Made by a program: the position numbers and the translations under genes
Part shown: in pieces, positions 1 through 10,029 of the stretch
How the letters are laid out: the number at the start of each line of letters is the position of its first letter
Position numbering within the stretch: the stretch's first letter is position 1
Notes under the pieces: model-generated
Seen by the model: only the letters and a program-made list of their open reading frames with translations
What the model was told of the DNA's origin: nothing
The model's database searches: none
Assembly: GCA_004151065.3 (NCBI GenBank)
Contig: NWUY0304641924.1
Coordinates: 1 to 34,411 of the forward strand
DNA from: Larix sibirica
Lineage: Eukaryota; Streptophyta; Pinopsida; Pinales; Pinaceae
Reading direction: 5' to 3'
Length of the DNA stretch: 34,411 nt

Positions 1-690
1 TGATAACCCGACCTTAGATCAATTTTAGTGAATATCTCTGCTCCATGTACTTGATCAAATAGATCATCTATGCGGGGTAAGGGATAGCGGTTCTTAATTG
101 TCATTTTATTAAGCTGACGGTAATCGATGCACAAATGCATGGTACCGTCTTTCTTTTTAACAAATATTACTGGTGCTCCCCAAGGAGACACACTAGGGTG
201 CATATACCCATTATTTAGCAATTATTCCAATTGCATTTGGAGCTATTTATACTCTGGTGTACTCATTTTATATGGATTCTTGGATACTAGCACAAATCTA
301 GGCACAAGATGAATGGATAAATTAATGTCTCTGTTTGGGGGAAGTTTACAAACTTCCTATGAAAACACATCTGCAAATTCTTGTAACACTGGAAAATCTA
401 CAAGACTTGGACCTTTATCCTTTGCTGGCTCTACAACATAAGCTGCATACAATTTACACCCTTCTCTCAATAACTTCTTCATCAATAACTTCTTCAATTG
501 TAATGCAATGATCTACCTTATATATATAAATCTTGGAATACCTTTCACTATTATTTTCCTTCCTCATATACACAAATGAAGGTCTTGTTGTGACAATATA
601 TAACAACATGGTGTAAATCTAACCAATCCATCCCAATGAGAATATCATAGGAACCTATTTATAGGAATTTTCAGATCTGCATTAATCTGT
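1..690 (-). pseudogene. Decayed Ty3/gypsy pol fragment (end of protease, start of reverse transcriptase), cut by the window edge
   Basis: Read on the minus strand, 623-649 gives the protease-end signature ILIGMDW. 1-205 gives the reverse-transcriptase fingers and palm start: [36 protein letters not shown] and KIDLRSGY. The stretch between them matches the usual gypsy linker, with an LPPNRDI-like block near 330-345. The catalytic YxDD motif would lie beyond position 1, outside the window. In the RT frame there are stop codons at 222-224, 243-245 and 357-359. The protease signature is in a different frame, so at least one frameshift separates them. The piece is therefore a non-functional relic of a plant LTR retrotransposon. 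It is probably the downstream half of the element whose gag lies at 2620-3620 on the same strand. The family call is firm; the exact lineage is not resolved. Confidence 0.9.
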
Positions 691-699
691 CGCCAATCA

Positions 700-2620
700 T
701 TTGTTTCCTTTAATGTTAGCCGCAAAATTATCAGGCGAGTCACAGAAAATTAAGAGGATTCACTCCCAACAACCACCTTTATTAATGCATAATCGAGAGT
801 CCATTGAGTTACTAGTTCCGCAGAGAGTTCAAGGTTGTCCCATCGCAGAAACGGACCATTGTATCTGTCTTCGACACATGATTGGTTACCCATCGGCTTA
901 AGTGCTGCATTGATTGCCCCCATATTACTTTACACGAATGCAGCAGAAATTGTTCAGAGCGTTCAAGCTCCGTATGCCCTCTATATAAAGGAACGCTAAG
1001 GTCCAAAAAGAAACCAGGCCTCTCTTAAGGCTCAAGCCCCATTTTGAAGACGATTTCAAAGACGATCTGGAAAACGATCTTTCTATATACCATTTATATA
1101 CACGATAGTGTATTGTTGTTCAGTGCTGGCTTTGAATAGCGGCGTACATCTTTGTGGCCGCTGCAGAATTAATACTGTACAACATTATTAGTTACACTTA
1201 CGCTTGCTTAACCCTACAAATAAGTGAGGTATAAAACTCCTACGCAAGTGACTGGGCTTATTCTCTTTTAAACGGACCTCGTGCTGCTCTTAGGCTGGTT
1301 ATCCCAAGCCGGTTGGTGGACTGATAAGCTGTCAACCGTACTTCCTCGTGCTAGTTGTTGCAATAGTTGGAGCTGTTAGAGAAATAATAAGGGTGGGCTA
1401 TAAATAAAGTAAGGTCCTTAAATGCGAGGGGAGGGATTACATTAAAAGGAGACCGGTTGTATATGCCTTGGAGTTCCTTCTATTCAGGCTGGTGCAACTC
1501 ATCTATTTAGGGAACACGCACGTGGCGAAGCCCTTTCTATTTAGGCAGGCTCATTTCATTAATTTGAAGTTAGGCTCTTTATATATGTAATAACGCTTTA
1601 AAGGCTCTTCAATTAAGGGAACATTTGACATTTTAAGGGCTTCCTATTAGGGGAAACGAGACCTTTTAAACACTACCTCTTAAGGGAAACCACCACCTTC
1701 ACCCACTAAGGGAAACGAGGCCCTTGAAGGCCCTTATATTTATATAACCTGGACTCCTCTATTAAGGAAACGAGGCCTTTGAAACGCTACCTCCTTAGGT
1801 GAACGATACCCTTTTAAACGCTCACTCATAAAGGGAACTAGGCCATTTAAGCCCCTTTTCTATTAAGCAAGGCCCACCTATCATTTAGTAGGCTTTTATA
1901 TTAAATAAAGCCCCTAGAATCCAAGGACCGCCTACCTTAGTGGGATTCTAGCCTTAAGCATATATAGTACGTTGAAGTCGATCTAGCAGCCCAGTGATGC
2001 ATAGCCTGTAGAAGTAGAGTAAGCATCCCAGCTAGCGCCCTATATTATAATGTCAAGTTCCAGCATCAAAGCCATGAACAGATACAGAAGAACTGGGGAT
2101 AGAAGCATAGGCGGTTTAAGTAGCACGCCCAGTCCACATTCCTGTTTCTAGCCCCATCAAGATATGTAGCAGCCTAGCTTTATATGTAGTTTAGAACACA
2201 AGCGTGATTGGGAACATGTTGCGAATAGACTGTTCCTACCCAACCATTGGAAGCTCACGCAAGCGATCGATCCAATCGAAAAGGCAATACACTCCATAAA
2301 AAGGGCAATAAGAATAGCCACATCCCCCTCCCCCAACAAGGGCGTAACTCCAGGCTAGACAAACTAAAAAGGTCCTGCTGAAAGGACCGATAGGCAAGGA
2401 ACAGTTTACAAGAATCGGGGTGGCATTAATAACCGAAGGACAGGCAGCCGTATGATAGGAAGAGTTAGCCAGTGACATGATGGGAGGAGTGAGCAGATGA
2501 ATTAATACCAAAGTGGCTTATCCGATGGGAGGTGCAAGGTAACAAGTAGGGAAATCAGCAATTGGTTAGGGCGTTATTTAGTAATAGTTTAAGGATATCG
2601 CTGTCGTGAACGGAGGCGGC
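700..2620. other. Non-coding DNA separating the gag and pol halves of the gypsy relic
   Basis: Nothing here resembles the protease core expected between a gypsy zinc knuckle and the RT. Instead the stretch holds a degenerate repeat (about 1620-1880), a 6-bp perfect hairpin at 2371-2388 (GGTCCT, six-base loop, AGGACC), and short ORFs with no recognisable content. In a complete gypsy element the knuckle-to-protease spacing is normally only a few hundred bases at most. About 1.9 kb here points to an insertion or rearrangement after the element arrived. Confidence 0.55.
1620..1880. repeat. Degenerate tandem repeat, period about 57 bp
   Basis: The core GGGAAACGAGGCC-type word starts near 1651, 1710 and 1763, each time preceded by a CTATTAAG-like word and followed by CTTTTAAACGCTACCTC-like sequence. 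A weaker fourth copy follows near 1800-1850. Spacing is about 53-59 bp, so the units have drifted by small indels as well as substitutions. No ORF spans it. Confidence 0.6.
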
Positions 2621-3620
2621 TGCGCAGCCTTGAGCAATATATAATTAACGTGATATATCTTTCCTCTTACTGTATCCCCTACAGTTCCCTCTAGTTTGAC
2701 GTGGTTCACTATTTCTCGGGTCTTCTTATTCCTTTTTGTCTTCTTATTCCTTTTTGGTAAATTGTAGGCTTTGTGTCCAATTCTTCTGCATTCGAAACAC
2801 TTGATTTCTGAGTAGAAAGGTCCTCTGTATTCTTTATTGGGCTCTGGTGGTAGTACTATATTAAAGTTCCATTGATCGTACTTTCATCTCCAAGTCTTCT
2901 GGTGATTTATCCTCGGATTAAGTCGACCACTCAGTTCCTTTATTCGTTGGGGCTCTATTCCACATAGCCTTGTCCTCTGCATTACTTCTATCAGAGTATT
3001 CATAATTAAAGTACTTACCCTGTCCCTGATATGATCCCCAAGGCCTTTAATGAATCTCCCCACTTGAGACTCTTCGTTGCGTCCATGGGCATCTTTTTCT
3101 AATTCCACAAACTTGCGTTCATATTCCTCCTCTGTAATGCTGCCCTGCCTTAGTGAGTTATACTCATATTATTTATTGTGGTAGTACATCTAACCTAAGT
3201 ACTTGTCCTCAAAGTGCTTCTTGAACTAGTCCTAGACTAGATGTTACTCATCTACTTTCTCTTTCTTCTTGAGGAACGTAGTCGCGAAGAACCATAGGGA
3301 AAGGTGGTCCCACCAAAGATGAAAATCATCCGTCAATTGGTAACTGGCGAACTTGGTCTTATCTAAGGGGGTTTAAGTAATATAGCATAATGTGCCTCTC
3401 AACGCTCACCAACCACGCCTCAGCATCATTTCCCCTTCTGACAAATTTGTTGAAAGTGGGAGCCTTATTCTTTCTCAATTTGTAACCCAATTTGTGGCAT
3501 TTGAGGGGCTCCTCTTTACTGGGATTCTATTCTACCGATGGTCTATTTCCCCGATATTATTATTAGGATCCCAGGGATTCCAACATTCCCTTTATTTATC
3601 GGGGATAAGAAGATTACTCA
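2620..3620 (-). pseudogene. Decayed Ty3/gypsy gag with altered zinc knuckle
   Basis: On the minus strand, 3391-3440 reads FNKFVRRGNDAEAWL followed by a VERH block, the start of the retrotransposon gag (capsid) domain. 3301-3335 reads DDFHLWWDHLSLWFF, the conserved W/W region. 2884-3108 is an open stretch that continues the capsid C-terminal part. 2764-2801 reads CFECRRIGHKAYN, a CCHC zinc knuckle in which the last cysteine is replaced by other residues. There is no single frame through the whole region: stops and frameshifts interrupt it, for example near 3165-3240. Gag encodes the particle protein of an LTR retrotransposon; this copy cannot be expressed intact. It sits in the order expected for the upstream half of the pol relic at 1-690, but 1.9 kb of unrelated DNA lies between. 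Confidence 0.85.
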
Positions 3621-3905
3621 TCTACTAGGCTCCTTCATTTCTGAACTTATCGGGCCAGTTCTTCATGGCTATGGCGGTCACTGAGGGGGACATGACCCCG
3701 AATGGTTCCCTTACTCACACTCAGGGTTCGCGAACTGGAGGTATCTATGTTTAATTTCCTACTGAATTTCATAATGAAAGTTTCTATCAGTTGCCAATAT
3801 TGAAAGTGTTTAGGTTGTTTCCATGATCCTTAAGTAATATTTATGTCATAGGTATGTGTTATATGTCTACCACTAAAATTTGGTTTAAGGTTTTAGCAGA
3901 ATGGG

Positions 3906-4002
3906 GTTTGAAACGAGGTCTACAAAATTGCATTAGATGGGTTTCGAAAGTAGGAGTTTCTAGGCTATTTATATCTTAAATTAGTTTGAAACGAGGTCTA
4001 CA
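3906..4002. repeat. 19-bp perfect direct repeat, offset 78 bp
   Basis: GTTTGAAACGAGGTCTACA occurs at 3906-3924 and again at 3984-4002. It lies directly upstream, in gag direction, of the retroelement gag relic. It could mark a small duplication or a rearrangement junction. Confidence 0.8.
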
Positions 4003-4039
4003 TTCGTTGATATTTCCTCTCGATGGAGCCCAATCTGAT

Positions 4040-4160
4040 TGGAAAAGGAGGGCGAGAGAAGGTAGGCGTGGTAGGTCGAAGGGACTAGGCGTGGTGGAAC
4101 TAGGCGTGGTATGGTGGTACCTTGCCTTTAACCCTTACGAAGGTCTGAACGGACGGAGAC
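4040..4160. repeat. Short degenerate repeats of a TAGGCGTGGT-type word
   Basis: The word TAGGCGTGGT appears three times between about 4060 and 4112, and GGACGGAGAC-type words follow. An open frame on the plus strand (3986-4255) runs through this repeat. It is probably only a by-product of the repeat composition. Confidence 0.45.
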
Positions 4161-4273
4161 GGAGACGGGCTTTATTCCCTTTGCGTGGTGGGTCTTGTCA
4201 CCTTACCGATGGTCTTGTCCATCAAGGTCAAAGAATCTATCCTTCCCTGCCTTGAACCCTTACCTCCTACGAG

Positions 4274-4356
4274 GGTCTGAACGCAAGGTATGAACTATCA
4301 CCCTTACGAAGGTCTGAACGCAAGGTATGAACTATCACCCTTATGAAGGTCTGAAC
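4274..4356. repeat. 37-bp tandem repeat, 2.2 copies, with dispersed cores
   Basis: Unit one at 4274-4310 and unit two at 4311-4347 differ at a single base (the final ACGAA becomes ATGAA). A partial third copy begins at 4348 with GGTCTGAAC. The core CCCTTACGAAGGTCTGAACG is also present at about 4133-4152, outside the array. The near-identity shows a recent duplication compared with the other repeats in this window. Confidence 0.9.
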
Positions 4357-4379
4357 TCGAAGGTCTGATAACCGCTTTA

Positions 4380-4928
4380 TTTCAATCTAGAGATAGAATA
4401 AGGAGAAAAGTAAATACGTTCAAGATGAGTTAGCGAGGTTACCATTAAGACTGATAGCTCTTGATGTTCCACCACTACTTTAGCCCACTCATTTAAGGTA
4501 GTAAGGTAAGCGCCTACTTTCTTTCGTTATAGCCTATTTCTTTTAGATAACCCCCAAAATTGTTAAATTCAGTAACGAAACCTCTTATTAATGTTTACGC
4601 TCTCCTTCGTAACGCCGTCTCCCTAGAATAGCTCTATCACAGCCTCGTCACCTTAGAAGATGATCGGAGTTATCCTCCACATGAAATTCCCCTATATAGT
4701 TGCTTCTTTTTGCCCCACACCCAAAGCAGTTCTTAGAGTTATCTCTCCAAGCATATCCCCTCCATAACTGCTATATAACTGTCCGTCCCAATTGAATAGC
4801 ACAAATACGGGGCTTTACTCTTCCCCTAGAGAAATTCCCCTTCAATCCCTAAACCAAAAGGCAGGAGTTCCGGTTATTTCCTTTGGTTATTTCCTTTCTT
4901 TAAAAGCGCCAGTGAGTCTTAGGGTTGC
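4380..4928. other. Spacer without recognised content
   Basis: No open reading frame of note, no RNA gene and no strong repeat was found on either strand. Confidence 0.4.
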
Positions 4929-5372
4929 CTAAGTTATAGTCATTTTATTACGTCCCAAATTAACATTATGCGGGTTTTTTTCTGTGACCAAATTGATCAC
5001 TTCATACTGCATGGATGAACTTTTTATTTGGCAGTTAGTGACCTTCTTAAGCTTATCTTTAAGATCGAAGTATTTCTCCAATCTGGCTATGTATTTAGGG
5101 ATTGTGTTCCACATGCCAGGCTCATGGTCTGATGCTTTACCTTGGATAACTTTTTCATGCTGCTCATCATCAATCACCGAATCTTTTAAAGTATCTTCGC
5201 TGGTTAAGAATTGAAGTATTTTAGCGTCATTGTAAAAGACTTTCCAATTGGTTATGTTATCCAGTATTGAAGGCCTTAAAATGAATTCAATATAAAAATT
5301 ATTAGTAACTAAATTTGAAATAGGGAGTAACCTAGAAGCTACATTGGCTAGCATGTAAGCATCAATATTTTG
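4929..5372 (-). pseudogene. Ty3/gypsy pol fragment with uninterrupted reading frame (RNase H tail and interdomain region)
   Basis: The minus-strand frame from 5372 to 4929 is open, with an ATG at 5352-5354 giving 141 codons. It starts with DAYMLANVASRLLP, resembling the SDALA-type end of the retroelement RNase H domain. Then comes LRPSILDNITNWKVFYNDAK and an LTSEDTLKDSVIDDEQH block, which match the RPSVPDN/W-VF-DD region of plant gypsy polyproteins. It ends with an IPK block, LEKYFDLKDKLKK and EVINL-TEKNPHNVNLGRN, typical of the stretch leading to RT, and stops just after. No catalytic residues remain, so the piece is a fragment rather than a working enzyme. It is much less decayed than the relic at 1-3620 and comes from a different gypsy copy. 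trnD begins about 200 bp away on the opposite strand. An alternative is that it is a retained mitochondrial ORF; no promoter evidence supports this. Confidence 0.7.
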
Positions 5373-5569
5373 TTTACGAGATATAGAACTTATATGGAAA
5401 TAAAGGGAAATTGTGTATAAAATCCCATACCTATTTCTGGTACAATTTTAGGTGATTTGATAATACAAAAGATGCGTCGTTTATAGAGGTCTAAGTGGAG
5501 GGATAAATCCCCCCACCAATATGCGTATTTATCTGTGGGCGTTAAAACTTTAAGAGTAGGATAAGGAAG
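5373..5569. other. trnD upstream spacer
   Basis: This stretch carries no gene of its own. The open frame at 5390-5653 on the minus strand is the antisense of the tRNA and its flank. Transcription signals of plant mitochondria are too loose to place here by eye. Confidence 0.3.
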
Positions 5570-5643
5570 GGGGAAATAGCTCAGTTGGTTATAGTGCTGG
5601 TCTGTCACGCCAGAAGTCGCGGGTTCGAACCCCGTTTTCCCCG
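5570..5643 (+). tRNA. trnD-GUC: tRNA-Asp (anticodon GUC), native mitochondrial type
   Basis: The cloverleaf is 74 nt including the discriminator G at 5643. The acceptor stem 5570-5576 (GGGGAAA) pairs perfectly with 5636-5642 (TTTCCCC). The D arm is 5579-5582 (GCTC) with 5592-5595 (TAGT): one G-U pair, two Watson-Crick pairs and a C-U mismatch at position 13-22. The D loop is AGTTGGTTA with the conserved GG. The anticodon stem 5597-5601/5609-5613 encloses loop CTGTCAC, with anticodon GTC at 5604-5606. The T arm 5619-5635 has loop TTCGAAC and stem GCGGG/CCCGT. CCA is not encoded, as in other plant mitochondrial tRNAs. The gene delivers aspartate in mitochondrial translation. Angiosperm mitochondria usually carry a plastid-derived trnD with a different sequence, so this form suggests a non-angiosperm genome. 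It is the only confidently functional gene in the window. Confidence 0.95.
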
Positions 5644-5884
5644 ATTGTGCCAAGTTCCATAAGTCAAAGTAGCAAGATGTTCAGATCCTGCTTTTTTTTA
5701 TCCCATAGCTGCTATGTCTGATCTGAAACTCCCTTTTCCTTTTCCCCGAAGCATTTGTTAAGCCAAGGGAACGCAAGAAGGGTTCAGGAGGCCAAGAATT
5801 ACTATCAGAACAATGAAATGGATTTTCTCTTCACTTCAAATATACACTTTCAGGTAGTTTCCCTATGATTGCCAGGTGGTGATC
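5644..5884. other. trnD downstream spacer
   Basis: No gene, strong hairpin or repeat was seen apart from a T run at 5691-5699. Confidence 0.3.
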
Positions 5885-6475
5885 CACTCAATGACAGGAG
5901 GTTTTGATTCACTCAATCCAGGTAGGTTTATATGTCAGGACTCCATGCTGGTACTAGATACAAGAGTTGATCCCAGGTGTGTCGATGCACTCGATACAGG
6001 TGTTCATTATGCACTCGATGACTGGTGGTGATTCACTAGATGCCGAGAAAGAGGCAATCCAAGAGGCGATCACTCGATTACAGGTGTTCATTCACTCGAT
6101 GCAGTTGATACAGCTACTCAATACAAGAGACGATACAGATTTCAATCACTTGATGCCAGGTATCTTTCCAGTAAATCCAGGTAGGTAGCTAGGTAGGTAG
6201 CTAGGTGTCGATGCCGGGACTCGATACAAGAGTAGATACTGGTGTTGATACACTCGATACAGGTGTCGATGCACTCGATCCAGCTACTCGATATACTAGA
6301 TGCCGGTACTCGATCCAGGAGTCAATGCAGGCGAGATCCCAGGTGGCGATGCTGGTAGTAGATCCAGGAGTATTCGTCGATGCCGCTATTCATGATGCTA
6401 CTCGATATGCTACTCGATGCTGTCGATGCCAAGAGTCAATCCCAAGAGTTAACGCACCCGATGCCAACCAGTCAG
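5885..6475 (+). repeat. Degenerate short-repeat patch, TCGATRCAGG / ACTCGATGC family (plus orientation)
   Basis: Words such as CACTCGATACAGGTGT, GTCGATGCACTCGAT and AGAGTAGATACTGG recur in shuffled order with point changes. The unit is roughly 12-24 bp. The plus-strand open frame at 6205-6507 is the translation of this repeat (Asp-Thr/Val/Leu rich) and has no recognisable protein family. The same vocabulary recurs in reverse complement at 7870-8110. Confidence 0.75.
6179..6207. repeat. 12-bp tandem repeat, 2.4 copies (AGGTAGGTAGCT)
   Basis: Perfect copies occur at 6179-6190 and 6191-6202, followed by AGGTG. It sits inside the larger degenerate patch and shows that slippage continues on a finer scale. 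Confidence 0.85.
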
Positions 6476-6679
6476 TGACGAGAAACAGATTTACCCATAG
6501 CACATAACTGAGGAACCTTCAACACAAGACCCGAGAAACTATGCCTAGCAATGGAGGCAAATAAAAGAAAATTGATTGCTTGTACTTGCCAACCCAGCGA
6601 AACTAGAGAAGCCAGGGTAGTCTTCAAGAGGGGTGGTCCCACGGACGGACAAAGCCCGCAGTACTTGATGTCTTAAGAT

Positions 6680-7350
6680 CCTTGCCGATGGACACTCATT
6701 CCCAATCATTCACAACTGGTTATTCCCAGTCAGCCAATAGTTGATCATACCCCCATTGCCCATCATACCCAATTGCCCTCACCACATGTAACATCCACCC
6801 TACACGAGACGGGACGGTACGGGACCGAGTGAGGCACTGCTAGAGGATTCATTGCCGAGAGCCCATAGCCCATTAGTTGTAGCCAACCAGTAATAGCTGG
6901 TCTCATTTACAGGAGGTCGCCTTAAGGAGGCGGTCGTTGCCATAGGTTTAGCCAATAGACGCTAGTAATTGCTTGAAGCTCATTGCCGAGAGAAGGAAAA
7001 ATTATGAGGAAGGCCCCATATCACTAGCCGACAGGAGATATGTTCCCCGAGAGGATAAGGCCCCATATATAATACCCGAGTAACCTTCATTGCATACCCA
7101 AAAGAAGGTAGGTCCCCATAGTTGCTTCATACCCCTAAGAGGCAGAAAATGTCCCCCATGTTCACAGCAGACCTTAGTACATATGCCCCATGTTCACAAT
7201 TTACACTCATAGCCAGGAGGGCATTGCCAAGAGTCATTGCCAATGATAGACGGTAGTATTTGACAGGAGGTCAGAGCCTGCTGTGGTCGACATCGACAGT
7301 CTCATTGACAGGAGGTTAGAATTCCCCATAGTAGCTCATATCCCCCAGCC
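6680..7350. repeat. Degenerate patch with CATTGCC(GAGAG), CCCATAG and GACAGGAGGT words
   Basis: CATTGCC-type words recur near 6760, 6850, 6990 and 7230. CCCCATA-type words recur near 7016, 7056, 7117, 7187 and 7325. ACAGGAGGT recurs near 6911, 7262 and 7309. There is no gene. The boundary with the preceding patch is at about 6500-6680. Confidence 0.55.
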
Positions 7351-7866
7351 CTCGAACCTATACCTCGAACCTCTATCTTTAACTCACTTAACAATACAGA
7401 ACAGGAGTAGTCCTACCTCCACGGCGGGATGGATTTATGGAGGATGCGTTACTTACGATGCACTTATCGAGGATCATGCAACAGACAGACACAGTGTGCT
7501 TGTCAGGGAAGGGAAAGGAAGGGAGGTTGAGACATCACTAAAGACATACAGGGAGGGAAGGAAAAGAGGGTGTTAGGCTTACCCACAGAGTTTTTTCTTT
7601 AGGGCCTACCAGGTTCGGTCGGGGCAGGCACTATGTTTGGCTGGACCAGATATTTGAAAACCTTCCCCTCGTACCTCAGGAAAGTCCCTCCGAGGTGCAA
7701 GTTAATCAATCACTATAAAGCATTCACCTTCCTTCCAATACTGGCACTACCGGAGACTAGCACTCACAATGCGTCTTTCTGTCTGTCGATTATTCTATCC
7801 TCGACAGGTGCATAGTAAGTAATGCATCACATTGTTTCGAACCATTAACCCCCCCATCTCCTGTGA
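7350..7866. other. Spacer between repeat patches
   Basis: Two short plus-strand frames (ends at 7576 and 7815) lack any family signature, signal or conserved motif. They are treated as chance frames. Confidence 0.3.
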
Positions 7867-7869
7867 TCA

Positions 7870-8110
7870 ACTACCGGCAAAAACACCATAATCGAGTAGC
7901 GATATCGAGTGGCTCGACTCTTGGCAGCAGAAACACCTGACATTGAGTAGCAGCATTGAGTAGCAGCATTGAGTAGCATCCTTGAGTAGCATCATTGACT
8001 GCATCATTGACTGCATCAACTCTTGGATCGACACCTGGCATCGACTCGTGGCAGCATGGAGTATCAGCATCGAGTACCGGCACACCTACCTCTTGTATCG
8101 ACTAGCGGCT
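7870..8110 (-). repeat. Inverted copy of the TCGATRCAGG repeat family
   Basis: On the minus strand this reads GGTACTCGATGCTG, GTCGATGCCAGGTGTCGAT, CAAGAGTTGATGCAG and then repeated GCTACTCAATGCT units of 12-15 bp. The vocabulary is that of 5885-6475 on the plus strand. The ATTGAGTAGCAGC unit at about 7943-7990 occurs in three to four near-perfect adjacent copies. Two overlapping minus-strand frames over it (7867-8085) are translations of the repeat. Confidence 0.75.
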
Positions 8111-8369
8111 ATGAGTGGCACTGCCCTTAAGACACGGACTACTGGGCACGGACAATAGCTTCATGCACCACTGACTAGAGGTTATTGCTGCACCTTTCTA
8201 GCTCAGACTGAAAACTGTAAATACTGGCATCAACTATGACTCCTGTATTTACTAGCGGCTATCGGCAATGATAAAAGGCTATGGGAAATGACCTCAAAGC
8301 AATGACTATCGGCTATGTGTGGCTATGGCAGCTCTGTGAGGTGTATATAGAGAGGGTATAGGTGTTCTA

Positions 8370-8560
8370 GGTCTATGGTTTTGTGAGATCGAGGGTCGAG
8401 GTCTAGATCTAGGGTCGAGGTCTGACTGTATCTAGTCGAGTAGCCCCAGCGAGTAGCCAAGCAGCCATCCCATTCGATTAGCCCAGTGGAGTATCCAAGC
8501 CGAGTAGCCCAACTGAGTATCCCAACCGAGCCCGGTATCGAAGGCGCGTAGCGGAGTAGC
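8370..8560. repeat. Degenerate patch with GGTCGAGGTCTA and GAGTAGCCCAA words
   Basis: GGTCGAGGTCTAG-type units recur at 8394-8425. CGAGTAGCCCAA-type units then recur from about 8434 to 8560 with small changes (GAGTATCCCAA, GAGTAGCCAAG). This is a third vocabulary next to the two preceding ones. Confidence 0.6.
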
Positions 8561-8569
8561 CACCTTTCC

Positions 8570-10025
8570 TATCGACTTTCCTCAGCCTACTTGCGGTTAC
8601 CTACTCTCCCCACCTGTTTGATTTACCCACCTCTAGATACTGCCTGCCTTATTTATCCTTACAGCATCGGATGGATCACTATAGACCACTGACACAAGGT
8701 TAGATCCACCCTTTTATCCAAGGGAAATAATACAAAAGTAGTTCTCATGTAGCCAACTCTTTAAAAGGAGTAAAAAAATAGAGAAATATTGAGTTGGTTA
8801 TTTCCACTAATCCTCCCAAGATGATTGACCATGTCAGTAAGCTCCAATGACCTCCTAGGTGCATGAACATATATGTAAACGGGCCTCCAAGAGAAATTAC
8901 TTATTTATAATGTTAAATAGTTTCAATAATTGTTCTTCAATCCAAGATTAGCGACATGAAGTGATGAAAGGCTGACCCATGATGGTATCTCCAAGTATCA
9001 ATAAAGAGTCATAGCACATGCATGATTACGTGTGCTAAAGGAACCAATTCATGCAATAAAGAGGATGGCCCCATCCGCTTGATTGGGTCAATATAAATGT
9101 CCAGGTGATATGTCTGGTGGTGGAACTATATATGCAGGCGATATGTCTGTTGAGCAACAGCTAGTTGTCTGGCTTTTCTTTTTCTTTGCTGGAATCCTTG
9201 CTCTCCCTTACGGTCAAGCAAGCTTTTCCTTGTTAGGTATGCTTTTTGGGGGTAAAGTAAAGGTAAGATGATATAAGTTAAAGTCTATACAAAGTCCAAA
9301 TTGAGAGGTCGCCAAATAGCAATTGGAATGACTAAGCCTCAAACTGCCCTGCCCTTCCTCAAAATTTGAGTCAAACTAATTCTAGACAGGAAGGACGGCA
9401 GTAAATACCATCATTTACTCCCCTATTCCTCTTTTTACTTTTTACCCTTTCCTCGCATTACCGAGACGAGAGTTAGGCACCGATCTTGGCCTGGCTTGGA
9501 TACAACGCCTCATAGTGAGTGATTTATAGTGAGTTATTAGAGAGCATGCTGCACCCTAAATATAGTATATAAAAGCCCCTTATTACTATATATATATTGC
9601 CTGCCCTTTACTAATGGGTCTGAATCTACTGCTGTTTTTACTTGGTTAACTAAATATTCTACCTATGCTGGCTATGAGTCTGAATCTTTGATCTCTATCT
9701 CGATCACTAAGCTGACATTCTGTGCAAAGGTATGCTGCTGTTGGTGGTGCTTTGGAAAATAATATAAGGGGCATAAAATAGTCCTCTTATGACACAGTTT
9801 ATGACACAGTGTGGGAGGATGCATTCCTCCAGATATAGAGATAGTTCTGGGGAGCATCATAATTAATACCGACCAATATGTGTTGCACTTCCGAAGAACG
9901 AGGACAGGAGCTTCGGTAGAACACATGTTTGGATGGAACAACTTAAATGCCCAACTCCCTCTTCACCAAGAGAGGGATTTCAGTTTATTTGGTTCCTAAG
10001 ATAAGGGTGAGGTTTAGTGGCCTTA
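8570..10025. other. Long spacer, no recognised gene
   Basis: Short plus-strand frames at 9083-9271 and 9811-9999 and one minus frame at 9672-9941 have no recognisable domain. The first contains a hydrophobic stretch (LVVWLFFFFAGILAL), which alone is not evidence of a gene. Direct words such as TATGACACAGT at 9788-9812 are locally doubled. No RNA gene was seen. Confidence 0.4.
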
Positions 10026-10029
10026 TATT

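Noticed and set aside
2371-2388. Hairpin as a transcription terminator
   Set aside because: The 6-bp stem has no T run and no upstream gene, and factor-independent terminators of bacterial type are not expected in plant mitochondria.
2236-2511. 91-codon minus-strand ORF between the gypsy halves
   Set aside because: Hydrophobic and Gly-rich by composition, with no motif and no link to the retroelement.
5390-5653. 87-codon minus-strand ORF over trnD
   Set aside because: Its N-terminal part (TGFEPATSGVTDQ-type) is the antisense translation of the tRNA gene, a well-known artefact; the rest has no family.
6205-6507. 100-codon plus-strand ORF
   Set aside because: It is the translation of the degenerate TCGATRCAGG repeat and has no independent coding evidence.
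5885-8560. CRISPR-like repeat array
   Set aside because: Repeat units are irregular in length, order and spacing, with no constant spacer size and no cas-like genes.
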